64,000 nt of DNA from Bacillota bacterium (GCA_023416585.1 JAEZHM010000081.1:62001-126000), one strand, 5' to 3'; shown: positions 35,116 to 44,221, numbered from the stretch's first letter. Notes: generated by a model not told the origin, from the letters alone. Made by a program: numbers and translations.

Positions 35116-35162
35116 ACAAAGGGCAGATTTAATTTTCACCTGGAAACGCGAGGAGGAAATTT

Positions 35163-35612
35163 ATGCATATTGGCATCGGCAACGACCATGTAGCTGTGGA
35201 TTTGAAGCTGCTTATTAAAGCATATTTGGAGAGTAAGGGGCACACGGTCACGGATTTTGGCACAGGGGCAAAGGAATCAGCCAACTATCCCATTTACGGC
35301 TCACGGGTGGCCAGGGCCGTGGCGGCTGGGAAAGTGGATTGCGGCATTGTGATCTGTGGTACGGGCATTGGTATCGGTCTTGCGGCCAACCGCGTTCCTG
35401 GCATCCGCTGCGCCATCTGCTCCGACCCGTATTCCGCCAGGATGGCCAAGGAACACAACAACTGCAACATGCTTGCCTTTGGCGCAAGGGTTGTGGGCAG
35501 TGAGGTGGCCAAAATGCTGGTGGATGAATGGCTGGATTCCAAGTATGAGCAGAGGCATCAAATTAGGCTGGACATGCTGGACAAGCTGGCCAAGGGTGAG
35601 GAGATTGAGTAG
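35163..35612 (+). CDS. rpiB: Ribose-5-phosphate isomerase B
   Basis: 149 residues, the usual RpiB/LacAB length. Interconverts ribose 5-phosphate and ribulose 5-phosphate in the pentose phosphate pathway. Cys in the active-site segment VICGTGIGIGLAANRVPGIRCA; HNNCNMLAFGARVVG follows. The first motif is GNDHVA instead of the usual GSDHA(G/A). AGGAGG precedes the ATG; stop is TAG. Monocistronic by its promoter and neighbours. Confidence 0.92.
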   Translation: MHIGIGNDHVAVDLKLLIKAYLESKGHTVTDFGTGAKESANYPIYGSRVARAVAAGKVDCGIVICGTGIGIGLAANRVPGIRCAICSDPYSARMAKEHNNCNMLAFGARVVGSEVAKMLVDEWLDSKYEQRHQIRLDMLDKLAKGEEIE

Positions 35613-35614
35613 GT

Positions 35615-35703
35615 TGTCATCTTGAGGATGTAGCCCTTCAGATCTTAATATGTGGGATTTAATTGCTACAAAAGATGCTTCGGGCAAAGCCCTCAGGATA
35701 ACA
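35615..35703. repeat. REP/MITE-like intergenic element
   Basis: Termini TGTCATCTTGAGG and CCTCAGGATAACA are inverted repeats matching at 11 of 13 positions; the interior has a second imperfect inverted pair (GCCCTTCAGATCTT / AAGATGCTTCGGGC). No coding capacity. The rest of the 329-bp gap to yebC shows nothing beyond the yebC terminator. Confidence 0.5.
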
Positions 35704-35895
35704 GGCTGCGTAAGTGGAGTAAGCAGGAGCCACAAATGTATACCTGCACAGGCACATGACTGCCGCCATCTTCACGATATGTCCATTGTTCATATTCTAT
35801 TATTCTCGTGATAAACGATCTGCTTATATCCACTTTTCATTTCTCTTCTTTTCGAATGTCTGCACCGCTAAGAATCCGGTATGTGTATGAATAAA

Positions 35896-35919
35896 GCCCT
35901 CCCGCATTTGCAGGAGGGC
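35896..35919 (-). terminator. yebC terminator
   Basis: GCCCTCC/GGAGGGC stem, 10-nt loop, then TTTATTC on the minus strand. Confidence 0.65.
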
Positions 35920-35941
35920 TTGTTCATGCATGGTTGAAAAC

Positions 35942-36691
35942 TTAGTCGTCTTCTTCCTCTTCTTCAGGAAGTTCGGCGTTATGGAACACATTTTGAACGT
36001 CATCATTGTCTTCCAGCATTTCCAGAAGCTTTTGAATCTTTTCGATCGTCTCAGCATCGCTTACCGCCACTGTGTTTTGAGGAATCTTTTGCACTTCGGC
36101 GGAGAGGAAGGACAGGCTCTGCTTCTCCAGCGTTTCCCGAACGTTATGGAAATCGCTTGGTGCGGTGTAGATGACAAAGGCGTCTTCCTCGGCTTTCATA
36201 TCCTCGGCTCCGGCATCCAGCGCCATCATCATTAGGTCATCCTCGGTAAGGCCGGGGGTGCGCTCCAATACGATGATACCCTTTTCGTCAAACATGAAGC
36301 CCACGCTGCCCGTGGTACCCAGGTTGCCGCCATGTTTTGCGAAGCAGTGCCGGATATCGCTTGCAGAACGGTTGCGGCTGTCAGTGATGACTTCCACAAT
36401 CACCGCAACGCCGCCGGGGGCGTAACCTTCGTAGGTGATTTCTTCATAGTTGATGGTGCCCAGTTCTCCGGCAGCCTTTTTGATGGAGCGGGCGATATTG
36501 TCGTTGGGCACGTTGTTGGCCTTCGCCTTGGCGACGATGTCCCGCAGCTTTCCGTTAACGTTGGGGTCGCTGCCGCCTTCTTTTACGGCTATGGCAATTT
36601 CACGGCCGATCTTTGTAAAAATCTTGCCGCGCTCCGCGTCCGCCTTGCCTTTTTTATGCTTGATGTTGGCCCACTTGGAATGCCCGGACAT
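35942..36691 (-). CDS. YebC/PmpR/TACO1-family protein
   Basis: 249 residues from MSGHSKWANIKHKKGKAD with GGAGG before the ATG; the frame extends 36 codons further, across the promoter. GGVAVIVEVITDSRNRSASD is the central signature. Members act as translation or transcription regulators; recent work assigns some to relief of ribosome stalling. Ends in an acidic EEEEEDD tail. Divergent from the DUF3298 gene. Confidence 0.95.
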   Translation of the reverse strand: MSGHSKWANIKHKKGKADAERGKIFTKIGREIAIAVKEGGSDPNVNGKLRDIVAKAKANNVPNDNIARSIKKAAGELGTINYEEITYEGYAPGGVAVIVEVITDSRNRSASDIRHCFAKHGGNLGTTGSVGFMFDEKGIIVLERTPGLTEDDLMMMALDAGAEDMKAEEDAFVIYTAPSDFHNVRETLEKQSLSFLSAEVQKIPQNTVAVSDAETIEKIQKLLEMLEDNDDVQNVFHNAELPEEEEEDD

Positions 36692-36732
36692 AATACCCCT
36701 CCCAAGGTGCAGGATTTCAATGGAAACATAGT

Positions 36733-36762
36733 ATTTTACCATGGGAGACGCCTCTCCGTCAA
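36733..36762 (-). promoter_or_regulatory. yebC promoter
   Basis: -35 TTGACG at 36757-36762, 18-bp spacer, -10 TAAAAT at 36733-36738. Confidence 0.6.
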
Positions 36763-36913
36763 CATATGCCGTATACCTTGAAAGGATCACATTAAACATT
36801 TAACAGTTTCCGTATGCTGGATAGAGGATATGTATTTGCAGCCTGGGAATGGTTTTAGAGGGCATATACTTTGAGTTTCCAAGGTGCTGGAAGATACTGC
36901 ATTGGTGCAAACC

Positions 36914-36942
36914 TTGCGAAGGTGGGCCAAATGTTGTAAAAT
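36914..36942 (+). promoter_or_regulatory. Promoter of DUF3298-ftsK pair
   Basis: -35 TTGCGA at 36914-36919, 17-bp spacer, -10 TAAAAT at 36937-36942; ATG 26 nt downstream. Confidence 0.6.
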
Positions 36943-36967
36943 AAGAATCTATAAAGGAGGTGCAGTC

Positions 36968-38140
36968 ATGAAACGTATACACCGTGGCATGATGGTTCTG
37001 CTGGCTGTCCTGCTGGTTTTGAACGTGCAGGCATTGGCTGAACAAAAAGCTCAAAATCAAGCGCAGATAACGCCCGTGGTGGCGAAAAACAATTATGGCA
37101 ACGTAACTTATCCCGTTCTTGACGGGTATCCGGATGCATCCATACAGGACGCGGTAAATAAGGCGATTTATGATACGGCACAGATTGAAACACGCCTGAA
37201 TACCCTGAACCGGCTGGAGGAAGGCGGATGGGGCCTTCAGGTGAATTACAAGGATTCGATTGTAAATAATATCTTGTCGGTGTCCGTTTCCGCTTATGGG
37301 GAAATGCCGGGCGGTAGGATGGGGCAAACGTATTCTACCATAAACTACGACCTTGCAACCGGCCGGACTATTACGGTGCCCGACCTTTTTACCGATGTGG
37401 AGGGTGCGTTTTCCCTCATGGAGCAAAAGCTGGAGGATGAGGTGCGGCCTCAATTGTCCGGCTATCTGGAGAATGATGCGCTGACGCCCATCCCGCGGGA
37501 TAACTTCTTCTTGACACCGGGCGGGATCACCTTCTACTATCCCCAGGACCAGTTCTCCCTGCTGTCTGGCTACAGCGGGGGTTGCAGCTTTGACTACTAT
37601 GAATTGAAAGATTACCTGAACGTATCTGAAGGCAGCATACTTAGCACCCTTGGAGCGGGCGAATTCCTGAACATTACTCCGGATACGGCCACTTATGTTG
37701 CGCAAGACGCCGCTGCAGGAAAACTGCCCGGTATCGACGCAGCAATCGGCGACAGCCTGATGAAGAGGTTGGATGAATACCGCTTGCTGGTGGAACCGGA
37801 CTATTATCCAGGCGGTCGGTTCTTTGAAGTGGAGGCCCCGGAGCTTCGCGGAGTGTGGCTGTTGACTGACGCGCTGACCGAAAGCTATGATCAAAACCAG
37901 GTGCTGGGGCTTCGGGCCGACAGAATCAACCTGTACGGAATACAGACGGGGATAACCACCATCGATGAGTGGCGCGCAGCCCTTGGCCAGCCTGAAAGCA
38001 GCGCCGAAATTGACGAAACCACTGCGGAGGATTACCGCCTGTCCGCAGGCACCAGTGACTACTATACCTTTGGTGAAAACAAGCTTCGCCTGCACGCCAG
38101 CATGGAAGGCGTATTGGAAAGCGTACAACTGCTGAGATAA
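36968..38140 (+). CDS. Secreted DUF3298 (RsiV-like) domain protein
   Basis: 390 residues from an ATG with AAAGGAGG upstream. Signal peptide about 1-24 ending QALAEQ. Residues about 35-215 match the DUF4163/DUF3298 arrangement of PdaC and RsiV (YSTINYDLATGRTITVPDLF, then NFFLTPGGITFYYPQDQF). The C-terminal 170 residues are unassigned. RsiV-like domains bind lysozyme or peptidoglycan; here no sigma factor is adjacent and there is no transmembrane segment after the signal. Lies 25 nt before ftsK. Confidence 0.78.
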   Translation: MKRIHRGMMVLLAVLLVLNVQALAEQKAQNQAQITPVVAKNNYGNVTYPVLDGYPDASIQDAVNKAIYDTAQIETRLNTLNRLEEGGWGLQVNYKDSIVNNILSVSVSAYGEMPGGRMGQTYSTINYDLATGRTITVPDLFTDVEGAFSLMEQKLEDEVRPQLSGYLENDALTPIPRDNFFLTPGGITFYYPQDQFSLLSGYSGGCSFDYYELKDYLNVSEGSILSTLGAGEFLNITPDTATYVAQDAAAGKLPGIDAAIGDSLMKRLDEYRLLVEPDYYPGGRFFEVEAPELRGVWLLTDALTESYDQNQVLGLRADRINLYGIQTGITTIDEWRAALGQPESSAEIDETTAEDYRLSAGTSDYYTFGENKLRLHASMEGVLESVQLLR

Positions 38141-38165
38141 TTTGAAAAATTCTCCGGAGGGAAAA

Positions 38166-40853
38166 ATGCAAAAGCAAAAGGGAGCGGCGACCAAAAAGAA
38201 AGCCCAGGTCTATTCGTCCGAGGCCTTGCTTTTGCGTACCATACTGGGCATTGTGCTGATCGCCGTTGGTTCTTTGGCCTTTGTTTCGCTGATCACCGAA
38301 ATGGAGGGTGAGGTCTTTAAGCTCGTCCGTCCTGTGGTACAGGGGCTGGCGGGGGGGTTGTGTTTGCTGCTGCCCCTTTTCGTTGCCTGGGCAGGGGTAC
38401 TGGTGGCCTTTTCCGCCAGGAAAAAAATGAAGGTGCGGGCGATACTGCTTTCTTTCACGGTCTATTTGTGCCTGCTGGCGCTGATTGTGCTTGTTTCCCA
38501 CCATCCGGACACACGGGGCCCGTATATTGATATGTCTCTGATGGAATACATCAAGGTTGCCAATACGGGAAACAGTGTGATCAATCCAGACAATTATCTT
38601 GATTATTTGAAACAGACGTTTTTGCTGTGCAGCCTAAGGGGTGAAAGCGGCGGCCTGCTTGGCATGCTTTTGGCCTGGCCGCTGTACATGGGCCTTGGCA
38701 TCGTGGGCGGTGTGGCGGTGCTTGGCATGGGCATCCTGGGCCTTTTGATCCTCCTGTCCAGGCTGGATGTGAAAACCATAGCTTATAACTTAAGGGAGCG
38801 TTCACAGGAGCGCAGAGAGGTAAGGGATCAGGAGGCCATGCGCCGTCAGGCGGAAGAAGAGGCCTGGCGCCGGCAGGAGTCCCAGCGGCAGGCAGCCGCT
38901 AGAGCGCAAAACGTGCCCGCCCCCGTGCCCGCCCCCGTTCCCGGCCCCGCTTACCAGCGGCGTCAGCGGAATGCGCAGATGCAGCCGGCGCCTGTTCCCG
39001 GCCCAATTTGGCGCGGCCCGGAATTGTATGATGAAACCATTGCGCCGGCGGACGGCAGCGTGCCAATGGATGTGGCCGGTGCCATAAAAAAGGCCAAGGG
39101 GCGTAAAGCGCCGGAACAACCGTCTTACACGCCTACAAACAGGGAGGATGATCTGCCCTGGGAGGATGACCCGGATACCGCCCAGCAGTTGGACAGCCGC
39201 CGAAGCATATTAAAGCCCATCCGCTTCCCTGCACAAAAAGCGGCCGCGCCTGCGCCACAGCCTGATTTTCCGCAAGTAGCGGTTCCCAAAGTGCCGTCCG
39301 AGCCCCATATGAGCGGGCAGCGTATGGACGAGCCTGATCTCAAGTTGCCGCCCCCAAAGGCGAAAAAGACGCAGCAGATGCAGATGCAGCTTCCGCCTCC
39401 CTATGCCTATCCCACCCTGGACATGCTGAAAATGCCACGCCGTTCGCAGGTCGACACCCGACAGGAGGATGAGCAGCGGGCCGCCATTTTGGAAGAAACG
39501 CTGCAAAGCTTCGGCATCAGCGCTCAGGTAAAGCAGGTCACCCATGGGCCCACCGTTACCAGGTTTGAGCTGGAGCTTGCTTCCGGCATCAACGTCAAGC
39601 GTATCACCGGCCTTACCGATACCATCGCCATGAACCTGGCGGCTGGCGGCGTGCGCATTGAGGCACCTATCCCCAACAAGGCGCTGGTGGGAGTGGAGGT
39701 TCCCAACCGGGAGATCATCAGTGTGACTCTTCGGGAAGTGCTGGAAAGCGAAGAAATGAACAGGGCTGATTCGCCCCTGTCCGTGGCTCTGGGTAAGGAT
39801 ATCGCCGGCTCGCCCATTATCTGTGACCTTGGCAAGATGCCGCACCTTTTGATCGCCGGCGCTACCGGCAGCGGTAAATCGGTGTGTATCAACAGCATCA
39901 TCTGCAGCCTTTTGTTCCGTACCTCCCCCAAACAGGTGCGCATGCTGCTGATCGACCCCAAGGTGGTGGAACTGCAATGCTACAACGGCATACCACACCT
40001 TTTGACGCCTGTTGTCAGCGACCCGCACAAGGCTGCCGGAGCGCTCACCTGGGCTGTGCAGGAAATGATGGAGCGCTATCAAAAGTTCAAGGAGCGCAAC
40101 GTTCGCGGCATTATAGGCTTCAATGCGGCCCTTATGGAGGGCGAGGAGGCTATGCCCCGCATCGTTGTGATTATTGACGAATTGGCCGACCTGATGATGG
40201 CAAGCAAGCGGGAAGTGGAAGAATCTATCTGCCGTATCGCGCAGCTTGCCCGGGCTGCCGGCATCCACCTGGTAGTGGCCACCCAGCGCCCGTCGGTGGA
40301 TGTTATCACGGGCCTGATCAAAAATAACCTGCCGTCCCGCATCGCCTTTGCCGTGGCTTCCAGCATTGATGCCCGCACCATCATGGAGCGCGCCGGCGCC
40401 GAAAAGCTGCTGGGCAAGGGGGATATGCTCTATGCTCCCGCCGGGGCGCTGGCCCCGCTGCGCGTGCAGGGTTCCTTTGTATCCGACGACGAGGTGAACA
40501 AGGTCACAGATTTCATACGCGGCCATTCCACCCCGGATTATGACCCCAACGTGCAGGAACTGCTGGATCAAACCTCGTCTCCTTCCAGTCTGGCGCCTGA
40601 TGCTGCGGAAGCCACGGGCGATGACGGAGACACGCTGGATGAGCTGTTGTCCCAGGCCATAGAAATGGCCATTCAGGAAGGGCAGACATCCATATCCATG
40701 CTTCAAAGGAAAATGCGCATCGGCTACGCCAGGGCAGGCCGTTTGATCGACGAAATGACAAAGCGCGGCATCATCAGCCAGGCTGCCGGAGCCAAGCCCC
40801 GCAAGATTCTCATCTCCCAGGAGGAGTTCGACAGAATGGATCTAGGCCAATAA
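38166..40853 (+). CDS. FtsK/SpoIIIE-type DNA translocase
   Basis: 895 residues from the ATG at 38166 (GGAGGG upstream). N-terminal membrane domain with about four helices (residues 25-200), a Pro/Ala/Gln-rich linker (about 210-420), then the hexameric motor: Walker A LIAGATGSGKSVCINS, Walker B RIVVIIDELADLMM, and VVATQRPSVDVITGLIKNNL. The C-terminal winged-helix gamma domain (about 825-890, with ISMLQRKMRIGYARAGRLID) reads DNA polarity. It pumps chromosomal DNA through septa at division or sporulation. Vegetative FtsK and SpoIIIE cannot be told apart from this sequence. The stop overlaps the left arm of a palindromic element. Confidence 0.95.
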   Translation: MQKQKGAATKKKAQVYSSEALLLRTILGIVLIAVGSLAFVSLITEMEGEVFKLVRPVVQGLAGGLCLLLPLFVAWAGVLVAFSARKKMKVRAILLSFTVYLCLLALIVLVSHHPDTRGPYIDMSLMEYIKVANTGNSVINPDNYLDYLKQTFLLCSLRGESGGLLGMLLAWPLYMGLGIVGGVAVLGMGILGLLILLSRLDVKTIAYNLRERSQERREVRDQEAMRRQAEEEAWRRQESQRQAAARAQNVPAPVPAPVPGPAYQRRQRNAQMQPAPVPGPIWRGPELYDETIAPADGSVPMDVAGAIKKAKGRKAPEQPSYTPTNREDDLPWEDDPDTAQQLDSRRSILKPIRFPAQKAAAPAPQPDFPQVAVPKVPSEPHMSGQRMDEPDLKLPPPKAKKTQQMQMQLPPPYAYPTLDMLKMPRRSQVDTRQEDEQRAAILEETLQSFGISAQVKQVTHGPTVTRFELELASGINVKRITGLTDTIAMNLAAGGVRIEAPIPNKALVGVEVPNREIISVTLREVLESEEMNRADSPLSVALGKDIAGSPIICDLGKMPHLLIAGATGSGKSVCINSIICSLLFRTSPKQVRMLLIDPKVVELQCYNGIPHLLTPVVSDPHKAAGALTWAVQEMMERYQKFKERNVRGIIGFNAALMEGEEAMPRIVVIIDELADLMMASKREVEESICRIAQLARAAGIHLVVATQRPSVDVITGLIKNNLPSRIAFAVASSIDARTIMERAGAEKLLGKGDMLYAPAGALAPLRVQGSFVSDDEVNKVTDFIRGHSTPDYDPNVQELLDQTSSPSSLAPDAAEATGDDGDTLDELLSQAIEMAIQEGQTSISMLQRKMRIGYARAGRLIDEMTKRGIISQAAGAKPRKILISQEEFDRMDLGQ

Positions 40854-40926
40854 GTTTTCTGGATAAGCTTGCGGGGAGGGCTTCTTTTGAAAAAGAAGCC
40901 CTCCCCGCACCCATCCCAGAAAACTT
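40852..40926. repeat. 75-bp palindromic element at ftsK 3' end
   Basis: Outer arms AAGTTTTCTGG/CCAGAAAACTT (11 bp perfect), a short unpaired part, then inner arms TGCGGGGAGGGCTTCTTTT and its exact complement around a 2-nt centre. No T-run follows, so it is not a classic terminator; it resembles a mobile REP/MITE hairpin. The left arm includes the last two bases of the ftsK stop codon. Confidence 0.7.
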
Positions 40927-40953
40927 TCATGAGGGAAGAGAAATGCCGTTTGA

Positions 40954-41160
40954 AAACATAAGACTGTCCGGCAGATGACAGGTAAGACAGCCGACCGCTT
41001 CTGTATTCCGGAAAGCGGTTACCTGAAGGAAGGCTATATTGAGGATATCGCCGTGTTTGATCCGAAGCAAATCAGGCCATCAGATATGCCGGAGGGCAAG
41101 CTCCATGTAGTTGGGCTGGTGTACATTGCCGTGCAGCCGGTACTTATGGTATATTTGGCA
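40954..41160 (+). pseudogene. Remnant of N-acyl-D-amino-acid deacylase C-terminus
   Basis: An open stretch reads KTVRQMTGKTADRF, IPESGYLKEGYIEDIAVFDP, IRPSDMPEGKLHVV. This follows the C-terminal end of D-aminoacylase/amidohydrolases (AVRKMTG.PAERFGL.DRG.L.EG..ADIVVFDP). Only about 50 codons remain; a TGA precedes them and the amidohydrolase barrel is missing. Homology fades after PEGKLHVVG. A decayed gene scar next to the palindromic element. Identification rests on recognition of the motif pattern, not on a search. Confidence 0.6.
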
Positions 41161-41165
41161 GTCCA

Positions 41166-41762
41166 CTATTCTTCAGACCTTTTCTTTATGATCGCATTGA
41201 TCCATTTTTCGCCGTGCCGGTCCTCACGCACATCATTGGATATTGCCATCTCTTTTATTTCCAGTTCTTCATGTTGCGAAATGAGGATGGTCAGCCTGTC
41301 TTCCGTTAAATCGGTAAAGTGCCTCCCGTTGCCCTCCCCCTCAAACGTGCCGTATTTAAAAGACACATACAAATAGCCGCCTGGCTTTAAGGCTCGGGAT
41401 ATCCTGCTGAATATGGAGGGTAATTGAGGGTAGGGTACGTGCAGCAAGGATGCGCAGGCCCATACGCCGTCAAACATTTGATAATCTTCAAGCTTGTCGA
41501 ATGTGATCTGGGCTACCTCCCGGCCGATAAAGGCACTTGCCATTTTGCAAAGCTCCGCGGAGCCGTCTACCGCCGTCACGTTATAACCCTTATCCAGAAA
41601 GTATTTGCTGTCCCTGCCCGATCCGCAGCCAAGATCCAATATCGCCGCTCCCTGAGGAAGATACTTCAAAAAGGATTGACGGAGCGATTCCACATCAGCG
41701 TGTATGGTTCCCTGAACAAAATCAGCAGCCATGCTGTTGTAGAAATCGAGCGTTGTATTCAT
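41166..41762 (-). CDS. Class I SAM-dependent methyltransferase
   Basis: 198 residues from the ATG at 41762 (AAAGGAG upstream). Motif I AILDLGCGSGRDSKYFLDKG, acidic residue of motif II in VTAVDGSAEL, and LKPGGYLYVSFKYG. Resembles small-molecule or TehB-like methyltransferases; substrate unknown. The AraC gene lies 35 nt upstream in the same direction, so they may share a transcript. Confidence 0.85.
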   Translation of the reverse strand: MNTTLDFYNSMAADFVQGTIHADVESLRQSFLKYLPQGAAILDLGCGSGRDSKYFLDKGYNVTAVDGSAELCKMASAFIGREVAQITFDKLEDYQMFDGVWACASLLHVPYPQLPSIFSRISRALKPGGYLYVSFKYGTFEGEGNGRHFTDLTEDRLTILISQHEELEIKEMAISNDVREDRHGEKWINAIIKKRSEE

Positions 41763-41796
41763 ATGTACTCCTTTCAACCGGATTACTGTTTCTTCT

Positions 41797-42693
41797 TTAA
41801 GGATTCCTATTCTTTTCTTTTCTCCTGAATTCCCCGGGTGTCAGCCCCATTTGACTCCGAAAACACTCCGTGAAATAGCTTGAGCTGGAAAAACCTGTGG
41901 AAAGGGCAACTTCCGTGATAGACAGGCCTGGGCTTTTCAGCAGCTCCATGCTTTTTGAAAGCCTGTATTGCGTAAGGAAACCAATGGGGGTCTGTTTTAA
42001 TTGCTGCCGGAATATGGAACAGCAGCTGCTAACGCTGACTCCGCCTGATGATGCTATGCCGGCCAGGGTAATCCTCTCATAGTAATGCTGCTGCACGAAA
42101 CCGATCATGTTCCGAAGGGATGAAATCCGCCTGTCCGCCTGGGCATTTAACTGCCCGGATTCCGGCATATGGCTGCTCAGCAGTGAAGCGATTTGATAAG
42201 ACAAGCTCTGTACTGTAAGCCCCAGCGTCTTATCCTTGTTAGCATAAGCCTCTTGAATGCATTGAACGGCGCCCAGCAATTCGCGCTGCCACTTAATCTC
42301 CTGGTGAAGGATCGTATGCGTAAAAGCCCCGTTTGACGTGAGGGGCGAGATATACGTTTCCTCCAGATATTTGTCCGCGCAAAGCAGGGATGGATGGATC
42401 AGCAGGCAGATGTACTCGCTGTCGGTTCCATCGCCTGAGAAGTTGTTGTGCAATTGCCGGGCGTTGATAAATATGCCCTTTCCGCTGCCAACCTTAATGG
42501 TTTCACCGTTTACCGAGTACATCATATGTCCGTTAAGCACATAGCCGAACTCAAGATCGTCATGCCAATGGCATGCGGAAGCCATATTCCGGTACACGGA
42601 TAGCCAGGCCCTGCCTGCATATACCGGGTGGCCGGGAATGTTATAATGCACGCGCTCTGAACAGTCGCTCATCAGATCGATGGAATGGAACAT
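41797..42693 (-). CDS. AraC-family regulator with cupin sensor domain
   Basis: 298 residues. N-terminal cupin about 25-105 (ACHWHDDLEFGYVLNGHMMY, then NARQLHN). C-terminal double HTH about 195-295 (ITLAGIASSGGVSVSSCCSI, then LSITEVALSTGFSSSSYFTE). GAGG is 7 nt before the ATG at 42693 but touches the ATG at 42699, so the former is chosen. Divergent from an MFS gene, its likely target. Confidence 0.9.
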   Translation of the reverse strand: MFHSIDLMSDCSERVHYNIPGHPVYAGRAWLSVYRNMASACHWHDDLEFGYVLNGHMMYSVNGETIKVGSGKGIFINARQLHNNFSGDGTDSEYICLLIHPSLLCADKYLEETYISPLTSNGAFTHTILHQEIKWQRELLGAVQCIQEAYANKDKTLGLTVQSLSYQIASLLSSHMPESGQLNAQADRRISSLRNMIGFVQQHYYERITLAGIASSGGVSVSSCCSIFRQQLKQTPIGFLTQYRLSKSMELLKSPGLSITEVALSTGFSSSSYFTECFRSQMGLTPGEFRRKEKNRNP

Positions 42694-42753
42694 AATCATC
42701 CCTCGATTGCAGAATCGTTATAAAAAACCGTCGGATATTGATAGACCAACACG

Positions 42754-42770
42754 ATTATATACAATATAAT
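42754..42770. promoter_or_regulatory. Dyad in AraC-MFS intergenic region
   Basis: ATTATAT-ACA-ATATAAT, perfect 7-bp arms; the right arm contains the rightward TATAAT (42765-42770). Could be an operator or just AT-rich promoter DNA. Confidence 0.4.
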
Positions 42771-42819
42771 GATATCATATTCAGCGCTGTTCATCAAGCG
42801 CCAGGAAAGGAATGTACCT

Positions 42820-43989
42820 ATGGCGTCTATTTTGCTTGCCGTTATTTATCTTGCATTCGTAAGCATGGGGCTGCCGGATGCACTGCTTGGCTCCGCGTGG
42901 CCTGCAATCTACAGCCGAATGAATGTGCCAGTCTCTTTCGCAGGCATTATCACCATCCTTATTGCGTCGGGTACCGTTATTTCCAGTCTTTTAAGCAACC
43001 GCATGCTGCGCCGCTTTGGAACCGGGACGGTGACGGTCTTCTGCACTTTCCTGACAGCGGCGGCGCTGTTCGGCTTTTCTTTTTCAAACGCTTTCTGGCA
43101 GCTTTGTCTTGTGGCAATTCCCTACGGGCTTGGCGCCGGCAGCATCGACGCGGCGCTAAACAACTATGTCGCCCTGCATTACAAATCCCGCCATATGAGC
43201 TGGATACACTTCTGCTGGGGCGTGGGTGCAACGGCCGGGCCTTATGTCATGGGAGCCGTATTGACAGGCGGACAAGCCTGGAACGCCGGATACCGTGTGG
43301 TTGGCATTATCCAGACCGTGATGACGCTATGCCTTCTTCTTTCTTTGCCGGTATGGAAAAAAGATGGTTCGGCCAGGAATTCAAGCGGTTCTGCCGGCAT
43401 TGCTTTAACTGCCCGTCAGGTATTGCGCCTTAAAGGCGCAAAGGCTGTACTGGCGGCTTTTTTCTGCTACTGCTCCCTGGAATCTTCCGCGGGGTTATGG
43501 GCCAGCAGCTATATGGTGCTAAACCGCGGAATCCCCGCCGAAACCGCAGCAAAATGGGCATCCATCTTCTTTCTGGGTATCACTATCGGGCGCTTCCTGT
43601 GCGGTTTTATAACGGATAAAGTTGGCGATAAAAACATGATCAGGATTGGGCAGGGTTTGATGATATCCGGAATTCTTATGATGCTGCTCCCGTTCGGAAA
43701 TTGGATATTCTTCACTGGACTTATTCTGACTGGCCTTGGCTGTGCGCCGGTCTATCCGTGCCTTCTGCATGAGACACCGCAAAATTTTGGTAAGGATGTG
43801 TCCCAGGCTATCATGGGCATACAAATGGCCTGTGCATATACAGGTTCCACATTGATGCCACCATTATTCGGCCTGATTGCGGAGCGTATCGGTATTGTGC
43901 TGTATCCCGCATATTTGATGATTTTTGCTGTATGTATGCTGCTGATGGTGGAAAAGCTGAACGCAGCCAACAAACGTATAGCCGTTTAA
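42820..43989 (+). CDS. MFS transporter
   Basis: 389 residues from the ATG at 42820 (AAAGGAA upstream); the frame runs further up without a site. About twelve membrane helices; FVSMGLPDALLGSAWPAI near the start and FLCGFITDKVGDKNMIRIGQ between helices 8 and 9 match the FucP/sugar-efflux-like MFS group. Substrate unknown, perhaps a sugar. Divergent from the AraC regulator. Confidence 0.88.
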   Translation: MASILLAVIYLAFVSMGLPDALLGSAWPAIYSRMNVPVSFAGIITILIASGTVISSLLSNRMLRRFGTGTVTVFCTFLTAAALFGFSFSNAFWQLCLVAIPYGLGAGSIDAALNNYVALHYKSRHMSWIHFCWGVGATAGPYVMGAVLTGGQAWNAGYRVVGIIQTVMTLCLLLSLPVWKKDGSARNSSGSAGIALTARQVLRLKGAKAVLAAFFCYCSLESSAGLWASSYMVLNRGIPAETAAKWASIFFLGITIGRFLCGFITDKVGDKNMIRIGQGLMISGILMMLLPFGNWIFFTGLILTGLGCAPVYPCLLHETPQNFGKDVSQAIMGIQMACAYTGSTLMPPLFGLIAERIGIVLYPAYLMIFAVCMLLMVEKLNAANKRIAV

Positions 43990-44045
43990 TCTGAGGTTTC
44001 CCAAGGATAAGGCGGAGAATGGAAAGGGGAAGGGGATGGAAGCAT

Positions 44046-44210
44046 ATGAAAAAACGTAATCAGCCTGCACAGATGATGCGGGTACTGTCTGAGGATGCGG
44101 GATTATGCGAGCAGGAGCTTTTACGTGCATCCCGTTTTTTAAAGACACAAAAGCGGCTGCCGCGCCAAGGCCCTGTTAAAACGGGAAAAGTGGCTGAGAA
44201 AAACTATTGA
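44046..44210 (+). CDS. Small basic hypothetical protein
   Basis: 54 residues from MKKRNQPAQMMRVLSED, with GGGGATGGA before the ATG, 56 nt after the MFS gene and before a terminator. Basic, one predicted helix (EQELLRASRFLKTQK). No family recognised; could be chance. Confidence 0.35.
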   Translation: MKKRNQPAQMMRVLSEDAGLCEQELLRASRFLKTQKRLPRQGPVKTGKVAEKNY

Positions 44211-44221
44211 TGCGAAACTGC

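Noticed and set aside
35824..36057. 77-codon leftward frame over the yebC 3' end
   Set aside because: Overlaps yebC in another frame and crosses its terminator; Lys/Phe-rich shadow.
36800..38194. 464-codon frame antisense to the DUF3298 gene
   Set aside because: No ribosome site, no family likeness, and it lies opposite a clear secreted protein with its own promoter. GC-biased third positions create such long antisense frames here.
39210..40706. 498-codon frame antisense to ftsK
   Set aside because: Fully inside a conserved translocase gene; composition (many His, Gly, Arg) is typical of shadow frames.
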